The position numbers were made by a program, and so were the translations under genes. DNA of 64,000 nucleotides from Streptomyces sp. ADI95-17 (GTDB lineage Bacteria; Actinomycetota; Actinomycetes; Streptomycetales; Streptomycetaceae). The stretch covers positions 479,810-543,809 of the forward strand of contig NZ_ML123044.1 of assembly GCF_003846175.1 (NCBI RefSeq), read 5' to 3'. The notes under the pieces are model-generated. The model was not told the origin of the DNA, ran no database searches, and saw nothing but the letters and a program-made list of their open reading frames with translations. Shown in pieces: positions 1 to 11,755 of the stretch. Every line of letters begins with the position of its first letter. Within the stretch, counting starts at the first letter, position 1.

Positions 1-117
1 GCGTCCAAGATGACCTGGGCCAAGGGCCAGGGCCTGGGAGGCGCGTCCTTCTGGGAGTTCAGCGGCGACACCGCCAACGGTGAACTCGTCGGCGCCATCA
101 ACAGCGGTCTGAAGTAA
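1..117 (+). CDS. GH18 chitinase, C-terminal end (partial)
   Basis: Only the last 38 codons and the TAA stop lie in the window. The translation contains AQGLGGASFWEFSGD-like sequence (seen as KGQGLGGASFWEFSGDTANG) and ends NSGLK. This matches the last beta-strand and tail of family 18 glycosyl hydrolases of the streptomycete ChiC/ChiD type, where the FWEFSGD stretch holds the conserved active-site-floor Trp. Such enzymes are secreted and cleave beta-1,4-GlcNAc polymers. The signal peptide, any chitin-binding module and the DxxDxDxE catalytic motif are outside the window, so the assignment rests on this tail alone. Confidence 0.75.
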   Translation, partial: ASKMTWAKGQGLGGASFWEFSGDTANGELVGAINSGLK

Positions 118-186
118 CCCCCACGGTCTGAAGCAGGCCGCACGGTCCGAAGCCCCCCACCGGCACCGTGCGGCACCCCGGAAAGC

Positions 187-226
187 AACCGGGGAGACGG
201 GTCCGCCCCCCGTCTCCCCGGTTTTC
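187..226 (+). terminator. Rho-independent terminator after chitinase
   Basis: A 13-bp perfect stem (CCGGGGAGACGGG at 189-201, CCCGTCTCCCCGG at 209-221) is followed by TTTT. It lies between the chitinase stop and the convergent DUF2550 gene. The stem could also serve the minus-strand ATP synthase operon, which ends at 233. Confidence 0.85.
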
Positions 227-232
227 CCATGT

Positions 233-685
233 CTAGGCCACGTTGACCCGCTGGCCGGGCGGAGCCGCCTCCAGCCAGGCGAGGAATCCGGTCAGCGCGT
301 CGTCGCTCATGGCCAGCTCCAGGCGGGTCTCCCCATGGAGACAGCCGAGCACCACGGCGTCGGAGAGCAGTGCGAGCTCCTCCTCGCCCTCGGGGAGCCG
401 CCGGGCGACCACCTCGATCGCGGAACGCTCCAGGACCCGGCGGGGTCGAGGAGCGTAGGAGAAGACACGGAACCAGTTGATCCGGTCCTCGCTGTACCGG
501 GCGACCCCGTACACCCAGCCCTTGCCCGAGAGATCGGGCTCCTCGGGCACATTCCAGCGCAGGCTGCAGTCGAAGGTCCCGCCGGAGCGCTGAATCAGCC
601 GCCGGCGCAGACCGAAGACGAAGAGTCCAATCAGGACCAGTGCGACGACCAGCCCGCCCACCCACAGCGCGAGGAACATCTCCAC
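233..685 (-). CDS. DUF2550 membrane protein downstream of atpC
   Basis: 150-residue protein with one N-terminal membrane segment (about residues 4-26, MFLALWVGGLVVALVLIGLF) followed by RRR. The soluble domain contains FDCSLRW and GWVYGVARY, typical of the actinobacterial DUF2550 family that sits directly after the ATP synthase genes. The function of the family is unknown. The GTG at 685 is only 3 nt from GGAGG, while the ATG at 679 is 9 nt away and is an equally good start. It is last in the atp operon and converges on the chitinase gene across a terminator. Confidence 0.85.
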   Translation of the reverse strand: MEMFLALWVGGLVVALVLIGLFVFGLRRRLIQRSGGTFDCSLRWNVPEEPDLSGKGWVYGVARYSEDRINWFRVFSYAPRPRRVLERSAIEVVARRLPEGEEELALLSDAVVLGCLHGETRLELAMSDDALTGFLAWLEAAPPGQRVNVA

Positions 686-820
686 CGACCTCCTCGCGTC
701 GTCGAGTAACGGATACCGCCAGAACTACAACCGCACCTGCATCGCCTCAGCCGCGACACGGTCTGGAGAGGTCTCCAGCTCGGGCCGCGGCTGAGGGTAA
801 AGCTACGTGGTCGCGGGGCG

Positions 821-1195
821 CTAGCGCACCGCCACCGCACGCAGTCGCACTTCGGCGCGCCGCTCGGAGGCGGCGTCCGTGTCCGACTTCGCGCGCTCCA
901 GCGCACGCTCGGCGCGCTGGACATCGATCTCGTCCGCCAGCTCCGCGATCTCGGCGAGCAGCGAGAGCTTGTCGTCCGCGAACGAGATGAAACCGCCGTG
1001 CACAGCGGCGACCACGGTCGCGCCGTCGCTCGTACGGATCGTCACCGGGCCCGATTCCAGCACACCCAGAAGCGGCTGGTGACCGGGCATGACGCCGATG
1101 TCGCCGGACGTGGTGCGCGCGACGACCAGGGTGGCCTCGCCGGACCAGACACTGCGGTCCGCGGCGACCAGCTCGACGTGCAGCTCAGCAGCCAA
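821..1195 (-). CDS. atpC: ATP synthase F1 subunit epsilon
   Basis: 124 residues. The N-terminal beta-sandwich ([42 protein letters not shown]) is the hallmark of the epsilon subunit. It is followed by a helical part with ELADEID and [11 protein letters not shown]. Epsilon sits on the central stalk with gamma, couples c-ring rotation to F1 and damps ATP hydrolysis. The start is TTG, chosen because GGAG lies 6 nt upstream. It is the last F1 gene of the operon, about 110 nt after atpD, and DUF2550 follows. Confidence 0.97.
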   Translation of the reverse strand: MAAELHVELVAADRSVWSGEATLVVARTTSGDIGVMPGHQPLLGVLESGPVTIRTSDGATVVAAVHGGFISFADDKLSLLAEIAELADEIDVQRAERALERAKSDTDAASERRAEVRLRAVAVR

Positions 1196-1305
1196 GGGTG
1201 GCTCCTCGGGTCACCACCCGGCCGTTCGAGCCGGGTGTTGGGTCAATTCTACGGGGCGTGGTGAGGGGGGCGGGACACACCCACCCCCCTCGGTGAGCCA
1301 GGGGC

Positions 1306-3662
<2,357 letters not shown>

Positions 3663-3665
3663 CTG

Positions 3666-5237
3666 TCAGCCCTCGCCCAGGAGCTTGCCGTCCGAGGTCT
3701 CGAACTGCTGCTTGAAGGCGGCGACCGCGTCGGCGACCGACTGCAGCGTGTCGTCGGACATCTTGGCGCCCTCGGCGATGCTGGTCAGGAGGTCCTTGCG
3801 CTCACGGCGCAGGTACTCCAGCAGCTCGCTCTCGAAGCGACGGATGTCCTCGACCGGGACGTCGTCCATCTTGCCGGTGGTACCGGCCCAGATGGAGACG
3901 ACCTGCTCCTCGACCGGGTACGGGGAGTACTGCGGCTGCTTCAGCAGCTCGACCATGCGCTTACCGCGCTCCAGCGACGCCTTCGAGGCCGCGTCCAGGT
4001 CGGAACCGAAGGCGGCGAACGCCTCCAGCTCGCGGTACTGGGCGAGGTCGACACGGAGACGGCCGGAGACCTGGCGCATCGCCTTGTGCTGGGCGGAACC
4101 ACCGACACGCGAGACCGAGATACCGACGTTCAGGGCCGGACGCTGGCCGGCGTTGAACAGGTCGGACTCCAGGAAGCACTGGCCGTCGGTGATGGAGATG
4201 ACGTTGGTCGGGATGAACGCCGACACGTCGTTCGCCTTGGTCTCGACGATCGGGAGGCCCGTCATCGAACCGGCGCCCATCTCGTCGGAGAGCTTCGCGC
4301 AGCGCTCCAGCAGACGCGAGTGGAGGTAGAAGACGTCGCCCGGGTAGGCCTCACGGCCCGGCGGACGGCGCAGCAGAAGCGACACGGCGCGGTAGGCGTC
4401 GGCCTGCTTCGAGAGGTCGTCGAAAATGATCAGGACGTGCTTGCCCTGGTACATCCAGTGCTGGCCGATGGCCGAACCGGTGTACGGCGCCAGGTACTTG
4501 AAGCCGGCCGGGTCGGACGCCGGGGCGGCGACGATGGTCGTGTACTCCAGCGCGCCGGCCTCTTCGAGGGCACCGCGCACGGAGGCGATGGTGGAGCCCT
4601 TCTGACCGATGGCGACGTAGATGCAGCGCACCTGCTTGTTCACGTCGCCCGAGCGCCAGTTGTCGCGCTGGTTGATGATCGTGTCGACGGCCAGAGCGGT
4701 CTTACCCGTCTGACGGTCACCAATGATCAGCTGACGCTGGCCGCGGCCGATCGGCACCATGGCGTCGACGGCCTTGTAGCCGGTCTGCATCGGCTCGTGC
4801 ACCGACTTACGGACCATGACGCCAGGGGCCTGCAGCTCGAGGGCGCGGCGGCTGTCGGTCGCGATCTCGCCGAGACCGTCGATCGGGTTGCCGAGCGGGT
4901 CGACGACGCGGCCGAGGTAACCCTCGCCGACGCCGACGGAGAGCACCTCACCGGTGCGCTGCACCGGCTGGCCCTCTTCGATGCCGCTGAACTCGCCGAG
5001 GACGATGGCACCGATCTCGCGCTCCTCAAGGTTGAGGGCGAGACCGAGGGTGCCGTCCTCGAACTTCAGCAGCTCGTTCGCCATGGCCGAGGGAAGACCC
5101 TCGACCTTCGCGATACCGTCGCCGGCAACGCTGACCGTACCGACCTCCTCGCGCGAGGCCGCGTCCGGCTTGTACGACTGGACAAAGTTCTCCAGCGCGT
5201 CCCGGATCTCCTCCGGCCGGATCGTGAGCTCCGCCAT
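3666..5237 (-). CDS. atpA: ATP synthase F1 subunit alpha
   Basis: 523 residues from the ATG at 5237 ([18 protein letters not shown]). In-frame codons continue upstream but give a non-homologous 29-residue extension, and AAGGAG lies just upstream of 5237. The nucleotide-binding loop GDRQTGKT is at about 173-180, with [10 protein letters not shown] and the alpha-type [11 protein letters not shown] region. Alpha binds non-catalytic nucleotide and contacts delta at its N-terminus. It lies between atpH and atpG. Confidence 0.98.
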   Translation of the reverse strand: MAELTIRPEEIRDALENFVQSYKPDAASREEVGTVSVAGDGIAKVEGLPSAMANELLKFEDGTLGLALNLEEREIGAIVLGEFSGIEEGQPVQRTGEVLSVGVGEGYLGRVVDPLGNPIDGLGEIATDSRRALELQAPGVMVRKSVHEPMQTGYKAVDAMVPIGRGQRQLIIGDRQTGKTALAVDTIINQRDNWRSGDVNKQVRCIYVAIGQKGSTIASVRGALEEAGALEYTTIVAAPASDPAGFKYLAPYTGSAIGQHWMYQGKHVLIIFDDLSKQADAYRAVSLLLRRPPGREAYPGDVFYLHSRLLERCAKLSDEMGAGSMTGLPIVETKANDVSAFIPTNVISITDGQCFLESDLFNAGQRPALNVGISVSRVGGSAQHKAMRQVSGRLRVDLAQYRELEAFAAFGSDLDAASKASLERGKRMVELLKQPQYSPYPVEEQVVSIWAGTTGKMDDVPVEDIRRFESELLEYLRRERKDLLTSIAEGAKMSDDTLQSVADAVAAFKQQFETSDGKLLGEG

Positions 5238-5375
5238 CTGGGTTCCCTGCTCTCCTTGTTGGGCCCGAAGTTTCTTAAGGGGGTCTGGGGGCCGACCCCC
5301 AGGAATCTTCTGCAATTTCTGCACGGCCCAACCGGGCCGCTGGTCTTGCTCTGTTCTGTTGCTGCGCTGCGTCGG

Positions 5376-6191
5376 TCAGCCGGCCATGCGTCGGGTCGCC
5401 TCTTCGAGGCGCTCCGAGATGGTGCCGTTGATGACCTCGTCACCGACCCGCACCGCGATCCCGCCGAGGACCGTGGGGTCCACGTCGAGGTTCAGGTGCA
5501 TCGGGCGGCCGTAGATCTTCGCCAGCGCGGCGCCGAGGCGCTGCTTCTGCCGATCGCTCAACGGCACGGCCGAGGTGACCACGGCGACCATGCGCTCCCG
5601 GCGGTCCGCGGCCAGCTTGGAGAGGGACTCCAGTCCCTCTTCCAGGCTACGTCCACGCGGCTGGGTGACAAGCCGCGTGACGAGGCGCTCGGTGGCGGGC
5701 CGTGCCTTGCCGCCGAGCAGGCTGCGCAGCAGCTGCCCCTTGGCGGCGGCGGACGCGGACCGGTTGGTGAGCGCGGCGCGCAGCTCCTTGTCGGAGGCGA
5801 CGATCCGGCCGAACCGGAACAGCTCGTCCTCGACGTCGTCGAGGTCTCCGCTGCGCTGGGCGGCGGTGAGGTCTGCGATGTTCGCCAGTTCCTCGACCGA
5901 GTCGACCAGGTCGCGCGACTGCGACCAGCGGGAGCGGACCATGCCGGAGATCAGGTCGACGGTCTCGCCGCCCACCTGACCGCGCAGCAGTCGTCCGGCC
6001 AGCTCCGCCCGGGCCTCGCCGGCCTGCGACGGGTCGGTCAGGACCCGCCGCAGTGAGACCTCGCGCTGGAGCAGCGCCGTCACGGCGGCCAGCTCCTCGG
6101 CGAGCTTCGCCGCGTCGACCGACGTGTTGTCGGTCAGCGCGTCGAGCGACTCACGTGCGGCAGCCAGTGCCTCGCGGCTCGCGCCGTTCAT
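5376..6191 (-). CDS. atpH: ATP synthase F1 subunit delta
   Basis: 271 residues, the long actinobacterial form (about 180 in E. coli) with an extended N-terminal helical part. The family core is visible as LLRSLLGGKARPATERLV ... VTSAVPLSDRQKQRLGAAL and the C-terminal DPTVLGGIAVRVGDEVINGT. Delta clamps the peripheral b-stalk to the top of F1. The ATG overlaps the atpF stop in ATGA (6188-6191), so the two are probably coupled. Confidence 0.97.
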   Translation of the reverse strand: MNGASREALAAARESLDALTDNTSVDAAKLAEELAAVTALLQREVSLRRVLTDPSQAGEARAELAGRLLRGQVGGETVDLISGMVRSRWSQSRDLVDSVEELANIADLTAAQRSGDLDDVEDELFRFGRIVASDKELRAALTNRSASAAAKGQLLRSLLGGKARPATERLVTRLVTQPRGRSLEEGLESLSKLAADRRERMVAVVTSAVPLSDRQKQRLGAALAKIYGRPMHLNLDVDPTVLGGIAVRVGDEVINGTISERLEEATRRMAG

Positions 6192-6733
6192 CGGACAGCC
6201 TCGGCCTTCGCCTCGAGCTCGTCGAGGAAACGGTCGACGGTGCCGCTCTGCCGGGCGTGGTCCTCAAGGGACTCGCCGACGAGCTTGCCGGCCAGGTCGG
6301 TGGCGAGCTTGCCCACGTCCTGACGCAGCGCGGAGGCCGCGGCCTTGCGGTCGGCCTCGATCTGGGCGTGGCCGGCAGCGATGATCTCCTCGCGCTGCCG
6401 CTGGCCTTCCGCCCGCATCTCCTGCAGGATCACAGCGCCCTGCTCCTGCGCCTCCTGGCGCAGACGCGCGGCTTCGTGGCGGGCCTCGGCGAGCTGGGCC
6501 TTGTACTGCTCAAGGACGCTCTGGGCCTCGGTCTGGGCCGCATCGGCCTTCTCGATACCGCCTTCGATGGCCTCGCGACGCTCTTCCAGAACCTTGTTGA
6601 TGTTCGGGAGGAGCTTCTTCGCGAGGAAGCCGAAGACGATGACGAAGGCGATGAAGCCAATGACGAGCTCAGGAATCGGCGGGATGAGCGGGTTTTCCGG
6701 CTTCTCCGCCGCGAGCTGAACCAGGGGGTTCAA
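6188..6733 (-). CDS. atpF: ATP synthase Fo subunit b
   Basis: 181 residues: one N-terminal membrane span (about 20-42, PELVIGFIAFVIVFGFLAKK), then a long charged helix rich in Glu, Arg, Ala and Gln (peripheral stalk dimer). The start is TTG at 6733. It is supported by GGAAGG 7 nt upstream and by the conserved N-terminus; there is no better ATG. It is encoded between the c-ring gene and atpH, overlapping the latter by 4 nt. Confidence 0.97.
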   Translation of the reverse strand: MNPLVQLAAEKPENPLIPPIPELVIGFIAFVIVFGFLAKKLLPNINKVLEERREAIEGGIEKADAAQTEAQSVLEQYKAQLAEARHEAARLRQEAQEQGAVILQEMRAEGQRQREEIIAAGHAQIEADRKAAASALRQDVGKLATDLAGKLVGESLEDHARQSGTVDRFLDELEAKAEAVR

Positions 6734-6770
6734 GTCAGTGCCTTCCGTCGAATGGTCTGTTCGCGACCCG

Positions 6771-7004
6771 TCAGGAGGTCGGGTACACGAACGGCATGAC
6801 CAGACCGATCAGGGCGAGCGCCTCACAGAAGGCGAAGCCGAGGATCTGGTTGGCGCGGATCAGGCCGGCAGCCTCGGGCTGACGAGCGAGAGCCTGGGTG
6901 CCGTTACCGAAGATGATGCCGACGCCGACGCCGGGGCCGATGGCGGACAGGCCGTAACCAACGGAGCTGAGGGAACCGGTGACGGCGGCAAGGGTCTGGG
7001 ACAT
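6771..7004 (-). CDS. atpE: ATP synthase Fo subunit c
   Basis: 77 residues forming a helical hairpin of two membrane segments. The first is glycine-rich (GYGLSAIGPGVGVGIIFGNG), the polar loop is ARQPEA, and the second carries the proton-binding Glu61 in FAFCEALALIG. It assembles into the rotating c-ring in the cytoplasmic membrane. It sits between atpB and atpF, the standard position. Confidence 0.99.
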   Translation of the reverse strand: MSQTLAAVTGSLSSVGYGLSAIGPGVGVGIIFGNGTQALARQPEAAGLIRANQILGFAFCEALALIGLVMPFVYPTS

Positions 7005-7076
7005 GCCAGTTCTTCCTTCTCTTTCACGGACCGGCGGGGGTTGGCCACCGGACGACTGGGGGTATGGGAGGCGCGA

Positions 7077-7898
7077 TCAGTGGTGCTCGGCGAGAGCGCC
7101 CTGGACGAAGGTGCACGCCAGGAGCACGAAGACGTATGCCTGAACGGCCTGGATGAAGAGCTCGAAGGCCGTCATCACGATGACCATCACGAACGACACA
7201 CCCGCGTAGGCGATACCGATGCCGTTGAGCAGGTACCAGCTGGCGATGGTGAAGAGCAGCAGCAGCGTGTGACCGGCGAACATGTTCGCGAAGAGTCGGA
7301 CCGCGTGCGTGAAGGGCCGGACCAGGACGTTCGAGAAGAACTCGATGACCATGATCAGCGGGAGCACCGGGCCGAGCGACTTGTCGTAGCCGGTCAGGTT
7401 CTTGAAGCCGCCGACGAAGCCGTGCTTCTTGAACGTGAGGCTCATCCAGAGGACGTAGACGATCAGAGCCAGAGCCGCCGGGTACGCGATGATCGACGTC
7501 ACCGGGAACTGGGCGAGCGGGATGATCGACCAGAGGTTCATCATCCACACGAAGAAGAAGAGCGACACCATCAGCGGGACGTACTTCTCGCCCTCGCGCT
7601 TGCCGAGCGTCTCGTAGACGATGCCGCGGCGGACGAAGTCGTAGCCGGCCTCGGCGACCATCTGCAGCTTGCCCGGAACGACCTTCGGCTTACGGAAGGC
7701 GGCCCAGAAGAAGCCGACGATGATGACCGTACCGAGGAGCGCCAGCAGCATCGTCTTGTTGAAGTAGATGTTGCTGTCCGCGTCACCGAAGATCGGCTCG
7801 AACAGGAAAGAGTGCAAGCCAGGACCCGGGAAACCACAACCGTCGAAGATGTGGCAATCGGTCTCGAAGGCGAGCACCTGTGTCGGGTCAGCACTCAC
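7077..7898 (-). CDS. atpB: ATP synthase Fo subunit a
   Basis: 273 residues from the GTG at 7898 (SADPTQVLAFETDCHIFDG), chosen because GGAG is 7 nt upstream; an ATG further up (7934) lacks a ribosome site. Multiple membrane segments are present. The essential stator Arg lies in FTHAVRLFANMFAGHTLLLL, and the conserved tail is FIQAVQAYVFVLLACTF. Subunit a forms the proton half-channels next to the c-ring. First of the structural genes after atpI. Confidence 0.98.
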   Translation of the reverse strand: MSADPTQVLAFETDCHIFDGCGFPGPGLHSFLFEPIFGDADSNIYFNKTMLLALLGTVIIVGFFWAAFRKPKVVPGKLQMVAEAGYDFVRRGIVYETLGKREGEKYVPLMVSLFFFVWMMNLWSIIPLAQFPVTSIIAYPAALALIVYVLWMSLTFKKHGFVGGFKNLTGYDKSLGPVLPLIMVIEFFSNVLVRPFTHAVRLFANMFAGHTLLLLFTIASWYLLNGIGIAYAGVSFVMVIVMTAFELFIQAVQAYVFVLLACTFVQGALAEHH

Positions 7899-8123
7899 CG
7901 CGGGCTCCTTCAGCGTGGCGCATAGGTACGGCAACCTCGTTGTGTCGGCGCGGCGCGCAGCCGCGGTTCGGCACTGGACTGGTGTTACGGATGTGTGAGC
8001 GGCAGTCAGGCATTGAGCCTCGCGATCGAGCAGGCGTCAGCTCACATGCCCGCGCCCGCAGTGCCGCAGTTGGAACCGGACGATAGCAGGGTCTTGAACC
8101 TGCACTTATCCCGCCCCTACCCT

Positions 8124-8561
8124 TCACGACTTCGAGCCCGTGTTCTTGGGCTTTTCCGCCTTGTCGGACTCGGGTTCGACGTAAAGGATCTTGGCCTTCA
8201 TGTGTGCACGCGTCTGTGCGCCGATCCACACGAGGGTCATCGCGACCAGCGTGATCGCGAACGCCTTCGGGTTGAACATCGTCGTGTTCTTGAAGGCGGC
8301 AACAAAGATGAACAGAAGGAGAAGCTGAGTCGTATACAGCATCAGCCCCATCGCCTGGAACAGGTGGGGCAGGGACCGCGCGGTCCGTTGCAGGACCAGC
8401 AGTCCGATCCCCATGAAGAGGATCACCACGATCGTCGCAACGCCCGCGCCAAGGGCTCCCTTGCCACCGGCGACACCAGCACTGACGGCGACGGCAACAG
8501 CACCGGCGACAGCGGTGGGCACGGCGGCTTGAAGGAGAGTCCGGGCGTCGTTGGACGGCAT
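8124..8561 (-). CDS. atpI: ATP synthase protein I (AtpI-like)
   Basis: 145 residues from the ATG at 8561 (MPSNDARTLL), with GGAG 8 nt upstream. Four hydrophobic segments are visible (about 12-32, 37-57, 70-92, 100-120), followed by a charged tail with repeated Lys and Glu. The position directly before atpB and the four-helix topology fit AtpI, which in other bacteria assists c-ring assembly or Mg2+ supply. Sequence identity in this family is low, so the call leans on context. Confidence 0.85.
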   Translation of the reverse strand: MPSNDARTLLQAAVPTAVAGAVAVAVSAGVAGGKGALGAGVATIVVILFMGIGLLVLQRTARSLPHLFQAMGLMLYTTQLLLLFIFVAAFKNTTMFNPKAFAITLVAMTLVWIGAQTRAHMKAKILYVEPESDKAEKPKNTGSKS

Positions 8562-8823
8562 GGCGGCAGCTCCGCTTGCAGGGGGTGGGCAGTGTGTCGT
8601 CATGGACGAGCGTAGGCCCGGTCCGAGTCGATGCCTCGGGCCAATGGACCGTGCTACTCAGGTCCTTCGGCTCCGTCACCGGGCTTCGTGAACGGTATCA
8701 CAAACTATTTGATGAGGTCTTTACCAAGAAAGTGTGCTTACAGTCACACGTGAGAGTGAATTCGCGCATGTGAGCAAGGCAACGCAATTGCTTGTCTGGT
8801 ATTGCCCCTTGGTGCCCGAATTC
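8562..8823 (-). promoter_or_regulatory. atp operon leader/promoter region
   Basis: This 262-nt gap before atpI is clearly more A+T-rich than its neighbours around 8690-8830, as expected for the main promoter of the ATP synthase operon. A possible hexamer pair on the minus strand is TGACTG, 17 nt, TAAAGA. I cannot choose one promoter with confidence, and no coding signal is seen. Confidence 0.4.
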
Positions 8824-10209
8824 TCAACGTGCGGATTCGGCCTTGTCTCTGTCCGAAAAACGCGAACGAGGGCCGATCGCAGTCGCCCCGTTGACGCCGG
8901 AGACTCCCACGACCACCGGAGTGCGCTCCTGCGACTCGGGCCCCTTCCGTCCCATCGGGGCTTCCAGGGGCCCCTGTTGGGCCTCGGCCTCCGACGAGGG
9001 CTCCGCCCCGGGCGTCCCGCCCTTGCCCCGGTGCCGGCGGTAGCGGGGCGGTACGAAGCGTTCCGCCCAGTACGGGGCCCGCGGGGTGAAGCGGGGCACC
9101 AGCAGCAGTACGAGGCCGATCGTGCTCATGCCCACGATCACCAGCACGATCCACAAGGACGTCGAGTGCACCGAGTAGCCCACCGCACCGAAGGCGATCA
9201 GGGCCGACCAGAAGTACATGATCAGCACGGACCTGCTGTGCGAATGGCCGATTTCCAGCAGCCGGTGGTGCAGATGGCCGCGGTCCGCCGCGAACGGCGA
9301 CTGCCCGTTCCACGTCCGGCGCACGATCGCCAGCAACAGGTCGGCGGCCGGGATCGCGATGATCGTCAACGGCAGCAGCAGCGGAATGAAGACCGGCAGC
9401 ATCGCGTGGGTGGCCTCGCGCTCGCTGCCGGCGAAGAGCTTCATCGTGTCCGGGTCGACCCGGCCGGTCACCGAGATCGCCCCGGCCGCGAGCACCAGAC
9501 CGATCAGCATCGAACCGGAATCGCCCATGAAGATCCGCGCGGGATGCATGTTGTGCGGCAGGAACCCCAGGCACATGCCCATCAGGATCACCGTGAACAG
9601 CGTCGCGGGGGCCGCCGCCTCGATCATGTGCCCGTACCAGAGCCGGTAGGTGTACAGGAAGAACGCGGCGGCGGCGATGCACACCATGCCCGCCGCGAGA
9701 CCGTCCAGACCGTCGACGAAGTTGACCGCGTTGATGGTGATGACGACCAGGGCGACCGTGAGCAGCGTGCCCTGCCACTGGGTGAGCGCGACGGTGCCGA
9801 CGCCGGGGATCGGCAGCCACAGGATCGTCAGACCCTGGATGACCATGACCGCGGCGGCGATCATCTGCCCGCCGAGCTTGATCAGGGCGTCGATCTCGAA
9901 CTTGTCGTCCAGCACACCGATCAGCCAGATCAGCGCGGCGCCGGAGAGCAGCGCCCGCGGCTCGGTGGAGAGCTGGAAGACCCAGTCGAGGTTGTGGAGA
10001 TGGGCCGCGACGATCAGTCCGGCGCACAGCCCGCCGAACATGGCGATGCCACCGAGCCTCGGTGTCGGTTCTCGGTGGACGTCACGCGCACGGATCGCGG
10101 GCATCGCCCCGATCGCGATGGCGAACTTACGCACCGGACCGGTCAGCAGATAGGTCACCGCGGCCGTGACACAGAGCGTCAGCAGGTAATCACGCACGGG
10201 CTGCCCCAT
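8824..10209 (-). CDS. Polyprenyl-phosphate GlcNAc/MurNAc-1-phosphate transferase (WecA/MraY family)
   Basis: 461 residues from the ATG at 10209 (MGQPVRDYLLTL). About eleven membrane segments. The family signatures are RDVHREPTPRLGGIAMFGG, LIGVLDDKFEIDAL (DDD motif region), NAVNFVDGLDGLAAG and the histidine-rich RGHLHHRLLEIGHSHSR. These enzymes move a sugar-1-phosphate from a UDP-sugar to undecaprenyl or decaprenyl phosphate. In mycobacteria the same position before atpI is held by WecA (Rfe), which starts arabinogalactan linker synthesis; here a teichoic/teichulosonic or other glycopolymer linker is likely. A hydrophilic tail of about 75 residues is unassigned. Confidence 0.9.
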   Translation of the reverse strand: MGQPVRDYLLTLCVTAAVTYLLTGPVRKFAIAIGAMPAIRARDVHREPTPRLGGIAMFGGLCAGLIVAAHLHNLDWVFQLSTEPRALLSGAALIWLIGVLDDKFEIDALIKLGGQMIAAAVMVIQGLTILWLPIPGVGTVALTQWQGTLLTVALVVITINAVNFVDGLDGLAAGMVCIAAAAFFLYTYRLWYGHMIEAAAPATLFTVILMGMCLGFLPHNMHPARIFMGDSGSMLIGLVLAAGAISVTGRVDPDTMKLFAGSEREATHAMLPVFIPLLLPLTIIAIPAADLLLAIVRRTWNGQSPFAADRGHLHHRLLEIGHSHSRSVLIMYFWSALIAFGAVGYSVHSTSLWIVLVIVGMSTIGLVLLLVPRFTPRAPYWAERFVPPRYRRHRGKGGTPGAEPSSEAEAQQGPLEAPMGRKGPESQERTPVVVGVSGVNGATAIGPRSRFSDRDKAESAR

Positions 10210-10329
10210 AGATTTCGCCGGCCATCTCAGCCCACACCCTAAACCGTCCGGCAATCACTGACGGCCGCGCTGCAGGGGCCTCATGACCGAGGACACAGCG
10301 AGCGCGCCGATCGGTTCCACACCGGTCGT

Positions 10330-11595
10330 CTACCCCGGATAGGGCGGATACCGCTCCGCCAGCTCCCGGACCTCGGCCCGGACGTCGCCCTCCTCACGCA
10401 CCGCCGCCCCGAAGAGCACCGCCAGCCGGGCCATGTCCGCGTCGTCCATGCCCTGGGTGGTGACGGCCGCGGTGCCGAGCCGGATGCCCCGGGCGTCCCC
10501 GTACGGCAGCGCACAGGTGTCCAGCACCACACCCGCCGCCGCCAGCCGGGCGCGGGCGGCCGGCCCGTCGACGCCCAGCGGGGCCGGGTCCGCGACGATC
10601 AGGTGGGTGTCCGTACCGCCCGTGGTGACCTCGAAGCCCTCCGCCTCCAGCCCGGCCGCCAGCACCCGGGCATGGGCCACCACCCGATGTGCATACGTGG
10701 TGAACGCCGGGGTGGCCGCCTCGCCGAACGCGACGGCCTTCGCGGCGACGGTGTGCATCTGCGCACCGCCCTGGGTGAAGGGGAAGACCGCCCGGTCGAT
10801 CCGCTCCGCCAGCTCCGCGCCGCACAGGATCATCCCGCCGCGCGGCCCGCGCAGCACCTTGTGGGTGGTCGCGCAGACCACATCGGCGTACGGCACCGGG
10901 CTCGGCGCAGCGCCCCCGGCGATCAGCCCCATCGGGTGCGCGGAGTCGGCGATGAGATACGCGCCCACCTCGTCGGCGATCTCCCGGAACAGCTCGTGGT
11001 CGGGATGGCGGGGGTACGAGATCGAGCCGCTCACGATCGCCTTGGGGCGGTGGGCGCGGGCCAGGGCGCGCACCTGTTCGTAGTCGATCAGGCCGCTCTC
11101 CGGGTCCACTCCGTACCCGACGAACTCGAACCAGCGGCCGGAGAAGTTGGCGGGCGAGCCATGGGTGAGGTGTCCCCCGTACGGGAGTCCCATCGCCAGC
11201 ACCGTGTCGCCGGGGCGGAGCAGGGCGGCGTAGGCGGCGAGGACCGCGGAGGAGCCGGAGTGCGCCTGGACGTTGGCGTGCTCGGCGCCGAAGAGCGAGG
11301 TGGCCCGGCGGCAGGCGATGCGTTCGGCGACGTCGGCCTGCTCGCAGCCGCCGTGGTGGCGGGCGCCGGGATAGCCCTCGGCGTACTTGTTGGCGAGCGG
11401 AGAGCCGAGGGCCGCGAGTACCGCGGGCGAGGTGAAGTTCTCGGCGGCGGTCAGCTGCAGGCTGCTGGACTGGCGGTGCAGCTCCCCCAGCAGCACGGCG
11501 GCGATCTCCGGGTCCTCCCGGCGCAGGGCCTCGAAGTCCTGCGGCAGGGCGGCCCCGGGGGCGGAGGGCGGTGCGGCTGGAGTGGTGACCGGCAT
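10330..11595 (-). CDS. Serine hydroxymethyltransferase paralogue, divergent active site
   Basis: 421 residues from the ATG at 11595, with GGAG 8 nt upstream. Overall SHMT fold: NKYAEGYPGARHHGG, ANVQAHSGSSAVLAAY, LPYGGHLTHG, and the PLP-lysine motif TTHKVLRGPRGG. Against E. coli GlyA numbering, Ser35 is Ala (LTAAENF for LIASENY) and Tyr64-Tyr65 are His-His. Tyr55, Glu57 and the PLP lysine are kept. A canonical glyA is also in the window at 39813-41096, so this copy may have a different amino-acid substrate (for example an aldolase-type or alpha-methylserine-type reaction). It lies between the LMW-PTP-like and WecA-like genes. Confidence 0.85.
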   Translation of the reverse strand: MPVTTPAAPPSAPGAALPQDFEALRREDPEIAAVLLGELHRQSSSLQLTAAENFTSPAVLAALGSPLANKYAEGYPGARHHGGCEQADVAERIACRRATSLFGAEHANVQAHSGSSAVLAAYAALLRPGDTVLAMGLPYGGHLTHGSPANFSGRWFEFVGYGVDPESGLIDYEQVRALARAHRPKAIVSGSISYPRHPDHELFREIADEVGAYLIADSAHPMGLIAGGAAPSPVPYADVVCATTHKVLRGPRGGMILCGAELAERIDRAVFPFTQGGAQMHTVAAKAVAFGEAATPAFTTYAHRVVAHARVLAAGLEAEGFEVTTGGTDTHLIVADPAPLGVDGPAARARLAAAGVVLDTCALPYGDARGIRLGTAAVTTQGMDDADMARLAVLFGAAVREEGDVRAEVRELAERYPPYPG

Positions 11596-11755
11596 CGATG
11601 GGCTCCGGGCCTGGGGAGGGGGTGCGCTGGCGTCGGATCCAATGTAGGCCCGCGACGGGCCTCCTGCCCGCTGTACGGCGCCGTCGTGCACCCGTTGGGC
11701 CCTGCCCTGCCCGGCGGTGCGTACGCCCGTCAGGGTGGCGCGGACGGTGCGCCCG

